A stretch of 64,000 nucleotides of DNA from Acrocarpospora phusangensis. GTDB taxonomy: Bacteria; Actinomycetota; Actinomycetes; Streptosporangiales; Streptosporangiaceae. The notes below the pieces were generated by a model, which was not told the DNA's origin, did no database searches, and saw nothing but the letters and a program-made list of their open reading frames with translations. Made by a program: the position numbers and the translations under genes. The DNA is taken from positions 1 through 64,000 of the forward strand of contig NZ_BOOA01000029.1 of the NCBI RefSeq assembly GCF_016862995.1, in the 5' to 3' direction. Positions 35,989 to 44,283 of the stretch are shown one piece after another; positions within the stretch are counted from its first letter, which is position 1; every line of letters starts with the position of its first letter.

Positions 35989-37503
35989 ATGCGAGTACCT
36001 TTTTTGCTCTCGATAGCCACCGGTAGCGCGATCGGCGTTTTGGTCCCCGTTTTCGGTGATGTCCTGGGCGCGACCGCCCACGCCGAGATCGCGTACGCCA
36101 AGCGCGCCGTGACCGCGTTCACCGAGCCCGCCCAGGCCACGCCGGCCCAGGGCAAGCCCCGGACGAAGGGGCACAATCGCGCCCGCGGGAAGGGCGCACG
36201 TCACTACCGCGTGCGCGGGGGAGTCCACTACCGGGCCGGGCACGCCAAGGCGGGCGTCAGGAGGGCCCAGACGCGGGTGCAGGGGCCCATGGCGCGCCGC
36301 ATCCGGCTCATGGAGCGCGCCGCCGAGCGCAAGGTCGAGAAGCAGATGATGCGCCAGGCCGAGCTCAAGCAGGAGCGGCGTGTCGAGCAGACCCGGCATC
36401 GCCAGGCGGGGCGTCCGCACCACCGGCGTTACGAGGAGCCGCGCCAGCGCCATGCCGAGCGCCCGCAGCCGCGTTACGCCTCAGAACCGCGGCAGCGTTA
36501 CGCCGAGGAGTCGCGCCCGCGTTACGTCGAGCAGCCGCAGCAGCGCTATGCCGAGCGTCCGCAGCCGCGTTACATGGAGGAGCCCCTGCAGCGCTTCGCC
36601 GAGGAGCCGCGTCAGGGCTACTTCGAGCAGCCGCAGTCGCGCTACTCCGACGACTCGCGGCAGCGCTACGCCGAGCAGCCCCAGCAGCGTTACGCCGAGC
36701 GCCCGCAGTCGCGTTACGCGGAGCAGGACCGTTACGACGACCGTTCGCAGGACGGTTACAGCTCGCGCCCGATGATTCGTCCTATTTCGTACCCGCAGGA
36801 CCGTCCGCGTGCCATCGCGCCTATGAACCTGCCCGACGGAATTAAGCGACATTTGCCCCGTGTCACTACTTGGTCCACTTTGCCCAGAGTGCCCCGGGAT
36901 CACCACGCTTTCGCGCGGACCAGTGGCCGCATCCTTCATCCGACGAAGCCGAAAATCGTTTATGGCCGCCCCGGCGGAAAGCCGATCGGCGTCCTGCCCA
37001 CTCATTTGGTAGAAAGTCCGACATGGGTCCCGGTAGTGGACTCGCGACCGGATTGGGCGCGCGTGCTCCTGCCCAGCCGTCCCAACCATTCGACCGGCTG
37101 GATTCACACCGGCTCGGGTGGCGTGCAGTACTCCCACAGCGACTACAGAATCAATGTCGACCTGAGTTCGCACCGAATGTCGATTCACCGGGGCGGCCGC
37201 GTCGTGGGCAGTTGGCGGGTGGCCACCGGCGCCGCGCGCACGCCCACCCCGGTCGGCCGCACGTTCGTCATGTCCGCGGTCGACACCGGCAAGGGGTACG
37301 GCGTGCCGGTGCTTCCGCTGGGCACCCACTCGCCCACCCTGCGCACCTTCGACGGCGGCCCCGCCACCATCGGGCTGCACGGCTGGTCCGACTCGAGTGT
37401 GTTCGGCCAGAGCGTCAGCAACGGCTGCGTCCGCGTGCCCCGGTCGGCCCTCCAGACGATGGCGAAGGTCCCGATGGGCACCGTGGTCACGATCGGCAGA
37501 TGA
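35989..37503 (+). CDS. L,D-transpeptidase with octapeptide RY-repeat stalk
   Basis: The ATG at 35989 follows ggaggt and gives a signal peptide (about 1-31, ending AHA-E). The 504-residue product has a basic Lys/Arg/Ala segment (about 50-146), then about 13 octapeptide repeats (147-257, pattern R-Y-A-E-x-P-x-Q) rich in Arg, Tyr, Glu and Pro, a linker, an SH3-like stretch, and a C-terminal YkuD catalytic domain (about 385-504) with the motif HGWSDSSVFGQSVSNGCVRV containing the catalytic Cys. It would make 3-3 peptidoglycan cross-links or anchor proteins. The strongly positive repeat stalk is unusual. Confidence 0.82.
   Translation: MRVPFLLSIATGSAIGVLVPVFGDVLGATAHAEIAYAKRAVTAFTEPAQATPAQGKPRTKGHNRARGKGARHYRVRGGVHYRAGHAKAGVRRAQTRVQGPMARRIRLMERAAERKVEKQMMRQAELKQERRVEQTRHRQAGRPHHRRYEEPRQRHAERPQPRYASEPRQRYAEESRPRYVEQPQQRYAERPQPRYMEEPLQRFAEEPRQGYFEQPQSRYSDDSRQRYAEQPQQRYAERPQSRYAEQDRYDDRSQDGYSSRPMIRPISYPQDRPRAIAPMNLPDGIKRHLPRVTTWSTLPRVPRDHHAFARTSGRILHPTKPKIVYGRPGGKPIGVLPTHLVESPTWVPVVDSRPDWARVLLPSRPNHSTGWIHTGSGGVQYSHSDYRINVDLSSHRMSIHRGGRVVGSWRVATGAARTPTPVGRTFVMSAVDTGKGYGVPVLPLGTHSPTLRTFDGGPATIGLHGWSDSSVFGQSVSNGCVRVPRSALQTMAKVPMGTVVTIGR
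36427..36759 (+). repeat. Tandem 24-bp coding repeats (octapeptide stalk)
   Basis: About 13 degenerate 24-bp units encode R-Y-A-E-(x)-P-(x)-Q, with centres gcgttacgcc or gcgctacgcc. The units are diverged in third positions, so the array is probably old and under protein-level selection and not a recent slippage expansion. Confidence 0.7.
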
Positions 37504-37552
37504 CCCGGCGGGCACCCCTGGCGGAATACCGTTCTGCGGTAAGCTGTTACTG

Positions 37553-37569
37553 ACCGAACAATGCTCGGT
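37553..37569. promoter_or_regulatory. Near-perfect 17-bp palindrome before the thiolase gene
   Basis: Accga-aca-atg-ctcggt type: seven of eight half-site base pairs match around a central A (37561). It lies 20 bp before the thiolase GTG and overlaps the likely promoter. The size and symmetry fit a TetR-family repressor of fatty-acid genes, but no such regulator is encoded nearby. Confidence 0.4.
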
Positions 37570-37588
37570 TTCTGAGTTGGAGGGCAGT

Positions 37589-38734
37589 GTGGCAGAGGCG
37601 TACATCGTGGGAGCGGTCCGGTCCCCGGTCGGGAAGAAGAAGGGCGGGCTGTCCGCCGTTCACCCCGTCGACCTGGCCGCGCACACGCTCAGCGCGCTCA
37701 TCGAGCGCACCGGCGTCGACCCGGCGGCCGTGGACGACGTCATCATGGGCTGCGTCATGCAGTTCGGCCCGCAGTCGATGGACATCGCGCGCAACGCCTG
37801 GCTGAGCGCGGGCCTCCCGGAGACCGTGGCGGGCGTCACCATCGACCGCCAGTGCGGCTCCTCCCAGCAGGCGATCCACTTCGCCGCCCAGGGGGTGCTG
37901 TCCGGCACCCAGGACCTGGTCGTCGCCTCCGGCGTCGAATCCATGTCCATCGTCCCGATGGGCTCCAGCATCACGGCCGCGCTGGAGAAGGGCATGCCCT
38001 TCCCCTTCGGCGAGAAGTGGGTGGAGCGGTACGGCAAGCAGGAGATCTCACAGTTCCGCGGCGCCGAGCTGATGGCCGAGAAGTGGAACCTGTCCCGCGA
38101 GGACCTGGACCGCTACGCGTACGAGAGCCACCAGCGGGCGGCGAAGGCGATCGCCAACGGGTACTTCCGCGACCAGATCGCTCCGCTCAACGGGGTCGAG
38201 GACGACGAGGGCCCGCGCCCGGACACCACCATCGAGAAGATGGCCCAGCTCCGGACGCTGCGGGAGGACGGCCGCATCACCGCGGCCACCTCCTCGCAGA
38301 TCTCCGACGGCGCGGGCGCCCTCCTGATCGCCTCGGAGCAGGCGGTGCGCGACCACAACCTGACCCCCATGGCCCGCATCGTCACCCTCGCCCTGACCGG
38401 CGACGACCCTGTCTACATGCTCACCGCGCCCATCCCGGCCACCCGGAAGGCCCTGCAGAAGGCCGGCCTGAGCATCGACGACATCGACGTCGTCGAGATC
38501 AACGAGGCGTTCGCGCCGGTTCCGCTGGCCTGGCTGGCCGAGCTCGGCGCGGACCCGGCCCGGACGAACCCGAACGGCGGCGCGATCGCCCTCGGCCACC
38601 CGCTGGGCGGCACCGGCGCGATCCTGATGACGAAGCTCCTGCACGAGCTGGAGCGGGTCAACGGCCGCTACGGCCTGCAGACCATGTGTGAGGGCGGCGG
38701 CCAGGCCAACGTCACCATCATCGAGCGCCTCTGA
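37589..38734 (+). CDS. Acetyl-CoA acyltransferase (thiolase)
   Basis: The GTG at 37589 follows ttggaggg and gives the normal N-terminus AEAYIVGAVRSPVGK. The 381-residue thiolase has the acyl-binding Cys in DRQCGSSQQ, the His of GHPLGGTGA and the second Cys in TMCEGGGQA. It splits 3-ketoacyl-CoA or condenses acetyl-CoA. It stands alone, with no hydroxyacyl-CoA dehydrogenase neighbour, so its pathway is not fixed. A palindrome before it hints at repression by a fatty-acid regulator. Confidence 0.88.
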   Translation: MAEAYIVGAVRSPVGKKKGGLSAVHPVDLAAHTLSALIERTGVDPAAVDDVIMGCVMQFGPQSMDIARNAWLSAGLPETVAGVTIDRQCGSSQQAIHFAAQGVLSGTQDLVVASGVESMSIVPMGSSITAALEKGMPFPFGEKWVERYGKQEISQFRGAELMAEKWNLSREDLDRYAYESHQRAAKAIANGYFRDQIAPLNGVEDDEGPRPDTTIEKMAQLRTLREDGRITAATSSQISDGAGALLIASEQAVRDHNLTPMARIVTLALTGDDPVYMLTAPIPATRKALQKAGLSIDDIDVVEINEAFAPVPLAWLAELGADPARTNPNGGAIALGHPLGGTGAILMTKLLHELERVNGRYGLQTMCEGGGQANVTIIERL

Positions 38735-38763
38735 CGATCACACCCGAGAAGCGATCACCACCC

Positions 38764-38800
38764 GAGAGGACCGTCCTGCCGCACGCGGGGCGGTCCTCTC
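38764..38800. terminator. Bidirectional terminator between thiolase and the histidine kinase
   Basis: The arms gagaggaccg (38764-38773) and cggtcctctc (38791-38800) pair perfectly, with further pairing inside the 17-nt centre and atttg after it. The kinase stop codon lies at the edge of the right arm. Confidence 0.75.
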
Positions 38801-40172
38801 ATTTGTCCGCGAGCTCTCGGGCGGCCGGCAGCTCGATGTGCACGATCGTCCCGGACCCGAGCGCGGAGGAGATCCAGCACCGGCCGCCGTGCGCGTCCGT
38901 GATCGCCTTGACGATGGACAGCCCCAGGCCGGCGCCGTCGGACAGGCGCTCCTCGCCGCGGTGGAAGCGGTCGAAGGCGCGGGCGGCCTGCTCGGGGGAC
39001 ATGCCCGGCCCGTCGTCGGCGATCTCCAGGAGCACCTTGCCGCCGGTCTCGGCCAGCCGGATGAACGCGGGCGTGCCCTGCGGGGTGTGGGCGCGCACGT
39101 TGGCCAGCAGGTTGACCACGACCTGGCGGATCCTGGCCTCGTCCACGAGCGCGACGAGCGTCGGGGGCGCGTCCACGATGATCGAGGACTCGGGGTCCAG
39201 CGCGGTGGCGTCCGCGGCGGCCTCCCGCGCGATCTCCGACAGGTCGGTCTCGGAGAGGGTGAGCGCGGCGCTGCGGTCGAGCCGGGCCAGCTCCAGCATC
39301 TCGGAGACGAGTTTGCCCATCCGGGTCGCCTCGTCCTCGATCCGGCCCATGACCTTGGGCAGTTCCTTCTCGGGGATGGCCCCGGCGCGGTACAGCTCGG
39401 CGTAGCCGCGGATGGCGGCCAGGGGCGTACGCAGCTCGTGGGAGGCGTCGGCGGCGAAACGGCGGATCCGGTCCTCGGAGGCCCACCGGTCCCGGAACGA
39501 GGCGCTGATCCGGTCCAGCATCAGATTGATGGCGCTGCCCAGTTTGCCCACCTCGGAGGTGCCCTCCGGCATGCGCGCCGACAGGTCGCCGCCCCGCGCG
39601 ATGCCCAGGGCCATCCGCGCCATCCGCCCGAGCGGCGCCAGGCCGGTCACGATCAGCAGCCGCCCGAGCAGCGCCAGCAGCGCGATCAGCAGCCCGCCCG
39701 TCACCAGCTCGGCGAGGAGCACCCGGCGGACCGGATCGTCCACACTGTCCAGCGGGACCGCGACGATCACCAGCCGGGCCCCGATCCGGGTCCGCGCCGC
39801 CGCCGCCATCAGATCCCCGCCCAGCTCGAAGGTACGGCCCGCCGACGCGTGCGCCGTCAGCCGCTCCAGGCCGATGCCCTCCACCAGCCCCGGCACCGAA
39901 CCGGCCTGCGGCGCGTCCCCGCTGACCAGCCGGGTCCGCCGGTTGTTCAGGTTGAGGGTGACCACGGCGAAGGTGGACCCGGTCAGGGCCTGGGTGAGCG
40001 TGTCGGTGGCCTCCACCCGGCGGGACGCGGTGGAGGTGGCGGCCAGCAGCTGGCCTTCCAGCCGGTCGTACAGGTGGCCCCGGAGCACGACGGCGCTGAC
40101 CGCGGATAACACCACCAGCAGGAGGGCGCTGATGGCGAGCAGTCCGGCCAGAAGACGGGTGCGCAGCGACAT
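38799..40172 (-). CDS. Sensor histidine kinase (OmpR-system partner)
   Basis: The 457-residue membrane kinase has helix 1 at about 8-30, an extracytoplasmic sensor region, helix 2 at about 155-178 and a HAMP (APLGRMARMALGIARG). A HisKA domain (DASHELRTPLAAIRGYAELY) and HATPase (NLLANVRAHTP, EIADDGPGM, GAGLGLSIVKAI) follow. It directly follows the response regulator: the ATG starts right after that stop. The architecture is like TcrY/CseC-type envelope sensors; the ligand is unknown. Confidence 0.88.
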   Translation of the reverse strand: MSLRTRLLAGLLAISALLLVVLSAVSAVVLRGHLYDRLEGQLLAATSTASRRVEATDTLTQALTGSTFAVVTLNLNNRRTRLVSGDAPQAGSVPGLVEGIGLERLTAHASAGRTFELGGDLMAAAARTRIGARLVIVAVPLDSVDDPVRRVLLAELVTGGLLIALLALLGRLLIVTGLAPLGRMARMALGIARGGDLSARMPEGTSEVGKLGSAINLMLDRISASFRDRWASEDRIRRFAADASHELRTPLAAIRGYAELYRAGAIPEKELPKVMGRIEDEATRMGKLVSEMLELARLDRSAALTLSETDLSEIAREAAADATALDPESSIIVDAPPTLVALVDEARIRQVVVNLLANVRAHTPQGTPAFIRLAETGGKVLLEIADDGPGMSPEQAARAFDRFHRGEERLSDGAGLGLSIVKAITDAHGGRCWISSALGSGTIVHIELPAARELADK

Positions 40173-40859
40173 CTAGGGCCGCAGGGCGTACCCCACACCG
40201 CGCTGGGTGTGGATGAGCGGGGGGCCGAGCGGGTCCAGCTTGCGGCGCAGGTAGGAGATGTAGGTCTCCAGGACCTGGGAGGAGCCGCCGTAGCCCCACA
40301 CCTGGTCGAGCAGCTGCCGTTTGGTCAGCACCAGGCCCGGGTGCTCCATCATGAAGGCGAGCAGCCGGAACTCGGTGGGGGACAGGTCCACCCGGACGCC
40401 GCCCCGGCGCACCTCCCACCGCGCCTCGTCCAGCTCCAGGTCCGCCACCCGCAGCACGTCGCCGTTGGGCCGCTCCTCGGCGTCCGGCACGGTCGTACGG
40501 CGCAGCACCGCCCGGATCCTGGCGATCAGCGCCTCCACCGAGAACGGTTTGGTGACGTAGTCGTCGGCGCCCATGGTCAGCCCGCGTACGGTGTCGGAGA
40601 CGGCGTCCCGCGCGGTCAGGAAGATCACCGGTGTCTGCACGCCCTCGTACCGGATGCGCCGGCACACCTCGAATCCATCGATGTCGGGCAGCATGACGTC
40701 GAGGACGACGAGATCCGGGCGCCGGGCGGCGAACTCGCGCAGCGCGTCGCGGCCGTTGGCGACCGCCGTCACGTGGAAGCCGTGGAAGCGCAGCGCGACA
40801 TCCACGATGTCCCGGATATTCGGTTCGTCCTCGACGACGAGGATTCTGGTCTCACTCAT
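40173..40859 (-). CDS. OmpR-family response regulator
   Basis: The ~228-residue protein has a receiver with acidic pocket (VVEDEPN), phosphoacceptor Asp (VVLDVMLPDIDGFE), Thr (FLTARD) and Lys (DDYVTKPFS). A winged-helix output domain follows (LSPTEFRLLAFMM, DQVWGYGG, ETYISYLRRKLD, RGVGYALR). ATG at 40859 is preferred over GTG at 40868. It is co-transcribed with the downstream kinase; the secreted DUF5666-like gene 53 bp upstream may belong to the same unit. Confidence 0.9.
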   Translation of the reverse strand: MSETRILVVEDEPNIRDIVDVALRFHGFHVTAVANGRDALREFAARRPDLVVLDVMLPDIDGFEVCRRIRYEGVQTPVIFLTARDAVSDTVRGLTMGADDYVTKPFSVEALIARIRAVLRRTTVPDAEERPNGDVLRVADLELDEARWEVRRGGVRVDLSPTEFRLLAFMMEHPGLVLTKRQLLDQVWGYGGSSQVLETYISYLRRKLDPLGPPLIHTQRGVGYALRP

Positions 40860-40912
40860 GACTGACACAAGTATGGGTGCTTCCGTACGGCCAGAAGCCC
40901 CAAATGTCCGTT

Positions 40913-41389
40913 TTAGCTGCCCAGGACCTTGCTTTCGGGGTTCTTGAGCTTCTTTGGTACGCGCACGAGCGCCGCTGTCGGGTTCGGCTTCCCGGCCACG
41001 CCGATGGCGAAGACCCGGTCACCCACCACGAGCGTGCCCAGGTCGGCCTTGGCCCCGGCGCGGCGGAACCGCGTGTCCGACGTGGTCTTCCACGTCCAGG
41101 TCACTCCGTCACGGCTCCGTACGGTCAGCGTCGAGGCGTCCTTCGCGACGATCGAGCCACGCTGCCAGGTGTAGTCGACGAAGGCGTTCTTGGTCCGCAG
41201 GGTGGCGGTGCCGTGGATGCCGACGGCCTTGCGCTTGACCCGGCTGAGCGGCGTGGCGGCCCCCTGCCGTGAATCGGCGGAGGCCTTCGCCGGGGCGTAC
41301 GCGACGGGGCCGGCGGACGCCGTGGACGCGGGGGCCGAGGCCAGGAACACGGCCGCGACCGTGGCGCCGAGGGCGAGCTTCATTCTCAT
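40913..41389 (-). CDS. Secreted DUF5666-like protein
   Basis: About 158 residues from the ATG at 41389 (41383 is also possible). The signal peptide ends ASA-G, followed by an Ala-rich stretch. A small beta domain runs about 55-150 (GSIVAKDASTLTVRSRDGVTWTWKTTSDTRF, then GDRVFAIGVAGK), with the strand pattern of DUF5666 OB-like modules. There is no lipobox or anchor. It sits just upstream of the two-component genes on the same strand and may be a sensor accessory or a target. Confidence 0.62.
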   Translation of the reverse strand: MRMKLALGATVAAVFLASAPASTASAGPVAYAPAKASADSRQGAATPLSRVKRKAVGIHGTATLRTKNAFVDYTWQRGSIVAKDASTLTVRSRDGVTWTWKTTSDTRFRRAGAKADLGTLVVGDRVFAIGVAGKPNPTAALVRVPKKLKNPESKVLGS

Positions 41390-41452
41390 GGAGCCCAGCA
41401 AAGCCGCCCACGCTGGGCTGATCAGCGGAGAAAGGTGAGAAATCCGTGTGAA

Positions 41453-42184
41453 CTAGAAGGGAACCCTGGCCACGCAGAACACGGTCTGGCCGAACGGCGG
41501 CCGGATGAACCGCTCGATGAACCGCGTGCTCGGCACCACGGTCCGGTCGTAGATCTTGACCAGGCGCGGGTCCGGATACCCGACACCGCCCCGCCGCACG
41601 GCCAGCCACCAGGCGATGCCGCCGAGGAAGTTGATCGGCTTCAGCACGTCCACGTCCAGCCCCGCCGCCGCGACGGTACGGCCGAGCGTGGCCGGCGTGT
41701 ACCGCGTGACGTGCCCGACCTTGCGATCGAAGTCCCCATAGAGCTGCATGTAGCCGGGCACCCAAATGATGATCTTGCCGCCGGGCTGGGTCACCTCGGC
41801 CAGCGAGCGCAGCGCCTCGACGTCCTCCTCGATGTGCTCGAGGACGTTCATCATCACCACGGTGTCGACCTTGTTCTCCAGCGGGATCGCGGTCGGCAGC
41901 CCGAACTGCAGCACGTCGATGTCGTCCCGATCGGCGAACCGCTTCTCCAGCTGCTCCACGCAGTACGGGTCGAAGTCGCTCACGACCAGCCGGTCCAGCC
42001 GGGGCAGGAACTGCTCGGCGAAGTGCCCGAGACCGGATCCGATCTCCAGCATCGACCGGCCGACGTGCGGCGCGACCATGTCGAACTCGTACTGCCGGTA
42101 ATTCCGGGCTTCGTCCCCGCCCAGGTGGTTCTCCAGGGCCTCGTCTCCGGCCGCCGGCTGAACTACTCGGTCATACCCAGACAT
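41453..42184 (-). CDS. Class I SAM-dependent methyltransferase
   Basis: The 243-residue enzyme has the SAM site SMLEIGSGLGHFAE, the acidic VVSDFDPYC after strand 2 and VVMMNVLEHIEEDVEALRSL around motif III (read as VVMMNVLEHIEE). The C-terminal part (FDRKVGHVTRYTPATLG, NFLGGIAWWLAVRRGG) resembles methyltransferases often found near polyprenyl-phosphate or glycosyl genes. The substrate is unknown. It is divergent from the first STAND ATPase gene. Confidence 0.78.
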   Translation of the reverse strand: MSGYDRVVQPAAGDEALENHLGGDEARNYRQYEFDMVAPHVGRSMLEIGSGLGHFAEQFLPRLDRLVVSDFDPYCVEQLEKRFADRDDIDVLQFGLPTAIPLENKVDTVVMMNVLEHIEEDVEALRSLAEVTQPGGKIIIWVPGYMQLYGDFDRKVGHVTRYTPATLGRTVAAAGLDVDVLKPINFLGGIAWWLAVRRGGVGYPDPRLVKIYDRTVVPSTRFIERFIRPPFGQTVFCVARVPF

Positions 42185-42288
42185 GCGATCCTCGTTTACG
42201 GCAGGTGGCGGTGTGCGAAGTCTAGTGCCCCGGCCCGGGCGGATGATTCAGAACACCCGTTCCGCGTCCTGAGGGTTACGATTCGTGA

Positions 42289-44265
42289 ATGCCCGCCGAA
42301 CAGGCCGGCTTCGTCGGCCGCAGGCCGGAGATCGCCGAAGTCGCCCGACTGCTGGAGCTGTCGCGCCTGGTCACGCTGACCGGCGTCGGCGGAATCGGGA
42401 AGTCCCGGCTGGCCGGCGCGGTGGCGGACGAGCTGCGGGCGGGCTTCCCCGGCGGCGTCACCCGGGTGGACCTGGCCGAGGTCCGCGACCCCGGACTGCT
42501 CGCCCCCACGGTGGCGGAGGCCGTCCCGCTCGCCGAGGAGCCGGCCAGGACCCCGGAGGAGACGCTCGCCGCGTACCTGGCCGACCGGCGGCAGCTGCTC
42601 GTGCTCGACGGCGCGGACGCGCTGGTGGACGGATGCGCAAGGCTGACCGAGACCCTGCTCAAGGCCGCGCCCGAGCTGCGGATCATGGTGACCAGCCGGC
42701 AGTCCCTGGACGTGGCGGGGGAGCACCTGTTCGTGGTCGGCCCGCTGGCCAAGGCCGACGCGATCACCCTGCTCAACGAACGCGCCGGACGCGCGCTGGT
42801 CGAGGACGGCGGGCTCTGCGAACGCCTGGACGGCATCCCGCTGGCCATCGAACTCGCCGCCGGCCGCCTCGCCGACCGGTCGGTGGCCGAGGTCATCGGC
42901 GGCCTCGGCGACCGGTTCCGCCTGCTGGACGGGCTGCGCCGGGTGATCGGCTGGAGCCACGAGCTGTGCTCCCCGGGCGAACGGCTGCTCTGGGCCCGGC
43001 TGGCCGTCTTCTCCGGCCGCTTCGACCTGTCCGCCGCCGAGGAGGTCTGCGCCGACCGCGTCATCCCGCCGTACGAGGTGCTCGACTTGGTCAGCGGCCT
43101 GGTGGAGCGCTCGATCCTGGTGCGCGAGGAGGGCTCCCGCTACCGCATGCTGGACACCGTCCGCGAGTACGGCGCGGAGTGGCTGCGCCGCCTCGGCGAG
43201 GAGGAGACCTTCCGCCTGCGCCGCCGGCACAAGAACTACTACCTGCGCCTGGCCCGCCGCGGCGAGACCGAGTGGTTCGGCCCCGGCCAGGGGGCGGTCC
43301 TGACCAGGACCAGGTCCGAGCACGGCAACCTGCGCAGCGCCCTGGAGTTCTGCCTGAGCATCCCCGGCGAGGTCCGCGACGGCCTGGAGCTGGCCGGCTG
43401 CCTCTGGTTCTACTGGGTCGGCTGCGGCCACCTCGGCGAGGGCCGGCACTGGCTGGAACAGGCGCTCGCGCTGGACCCCTCGCCCACGCCGGAACGCGCC
43501 AAGGCCCTGTGGGCGACCGGATACGTGGCCCTGCTGGGCGGCGACACCGACCGCGCCGTACGCCTGCTGGAGGAGTGCCGGGAGGGCGGCGACAACCGGA
43601 CCAGGGCCAGGGCCACCCACCGGCTGGCCAGCGCCGCCCTGCTCACCGACGACTACGCCGCCGCCATCCCCCTCTTCGAGGACGCCCTGGACCAGTACGC
43701 CTGGCTCGGCATCCTGGACAGCCAGACCCTCCTGGGCAAGGTCGGCCTGTCCCTGGCCCTGGCCTTCGACGGGCGGCTCCAGGAGTGCCTGCGGCTGACC
43801 CAGGAGGTCAGGGCCGACTGCGAGGCCCACGGCGACCGGTGGGTGCTGTCGTACGCGTACTACGCGCAGGCGTACGCGCACTGGGCGAACGGGGAGCCGG
43901 ACGAGGCCGAGCGGCTCGCCCGGGAGTCGCTGGAGATCAATCGGTCCTTCGACGACCTGGTCGGCACGGTGCTGGACGTGGAACTGCTGGCCCTGGTGCT
44001 GGCGGACGCCGGGGAGTACGGGCGGGCGGTGCTGCTGCGGGGCGCGGCGGCCCGGCTGTGGCGCTCGGTCGGTCCGCCCCTGTTCGGCTCGCGCGGTTTC
44101 AACGCCCCGCACGAGGACTGGGAGAGCCGGGCCAGAAGCGCCCTGGGGGACGCCGGATACGAGGCCGCGCTGGCCAGAGGCCGCCAGGCCGGGCTGGACT
44201 ATGCGTTAGAAATATCTTCCCCAGGAGTGGTTTTCTCCACAGGTGTGGTCGATTCTCGGCCCTGA
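42289..44265 (+). CDS. STAND/AfsR-like ATPase with TPR region, no DNA-binding domain (copy 1)
   Basis: The 658-residue product has an NB-ARC-type ATPase (about 5-290): P-loop GVGGIGKSRL, Walker B variant RQLLVLDGAD, IMVTSRQSL and GIPLAIELAA. A winged-helix-like bridge (GWSHELCSPGERLLWARLAVF) and TPR-like helices (about 350-620) follow. Relatives often end in a LuxR HTH or begin with a SARP domain; neither is here. The Walker B acidic pair is altered (LDGAD instead of the usual LDNCEH). It is probably a signalling switch acting through protein contacts. Confidence 0.78.
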   Translation: MPAEQAGFVGRRPEIAEVARLLELSRLVTLTGVGGIGKSRLAGAVADELRAGFPGGVTRVDLAEVRDPGLLAPTVAEAVPLAEEPARTPEETLAAYLADRRQLLVLDGADALVDGCARLTETLLKAAPELRIMVTSRQSLDVAGEHLFVVGPLAKADAITLLNERAGRALVEDGGLCERLDGIPLAIELAAGRLADRSVAEVIGGLGDRFRLLDGLRRVIGWSHELCSPGERLLWARLAVFSGRFDLSAAEEVCADRVIPPYEVLDLVSGLVERSILVREEGSRYRMLDTVREYGAEWLRRLGEEETFRLRRRHKNYYLRLARRGETEWFGPGQGAVLTRTRSEHGNLRSALEFCLSIPGEVRDGLELAGCLWFYWVGCGHLGEGRHWLEQALALDPSPTPERAKALWATGYVALLGGDTDRAVRLLEECREGGDNRTRARATHRLASAALLTDDYAAAIPLFEDALDQYAWLGILDSQTLLGKVGLSLALAFDGRLQECLRLTQEVRADCEAHGDRWVLSYAYYAQAYAHWANGEPDEAERLARESLEINRSFDDLVGTVLDVELLALVLADAGEYGRAVLLRGAAARLWRSVGPPLFGSRGFNAPHEDWESRARSALGDAGYEAALARGRQAGLDYALEISSPGVVFSTGVVDSRP

Positions 44266-44283
44266 GCGTGATTTGCTGCGGGC

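Noticed and set aside
36427-36759. CRISPR-like array
   Set aside because: The 24-bp repeats are contiguous, in frame and protein-coding, without unique spacers.
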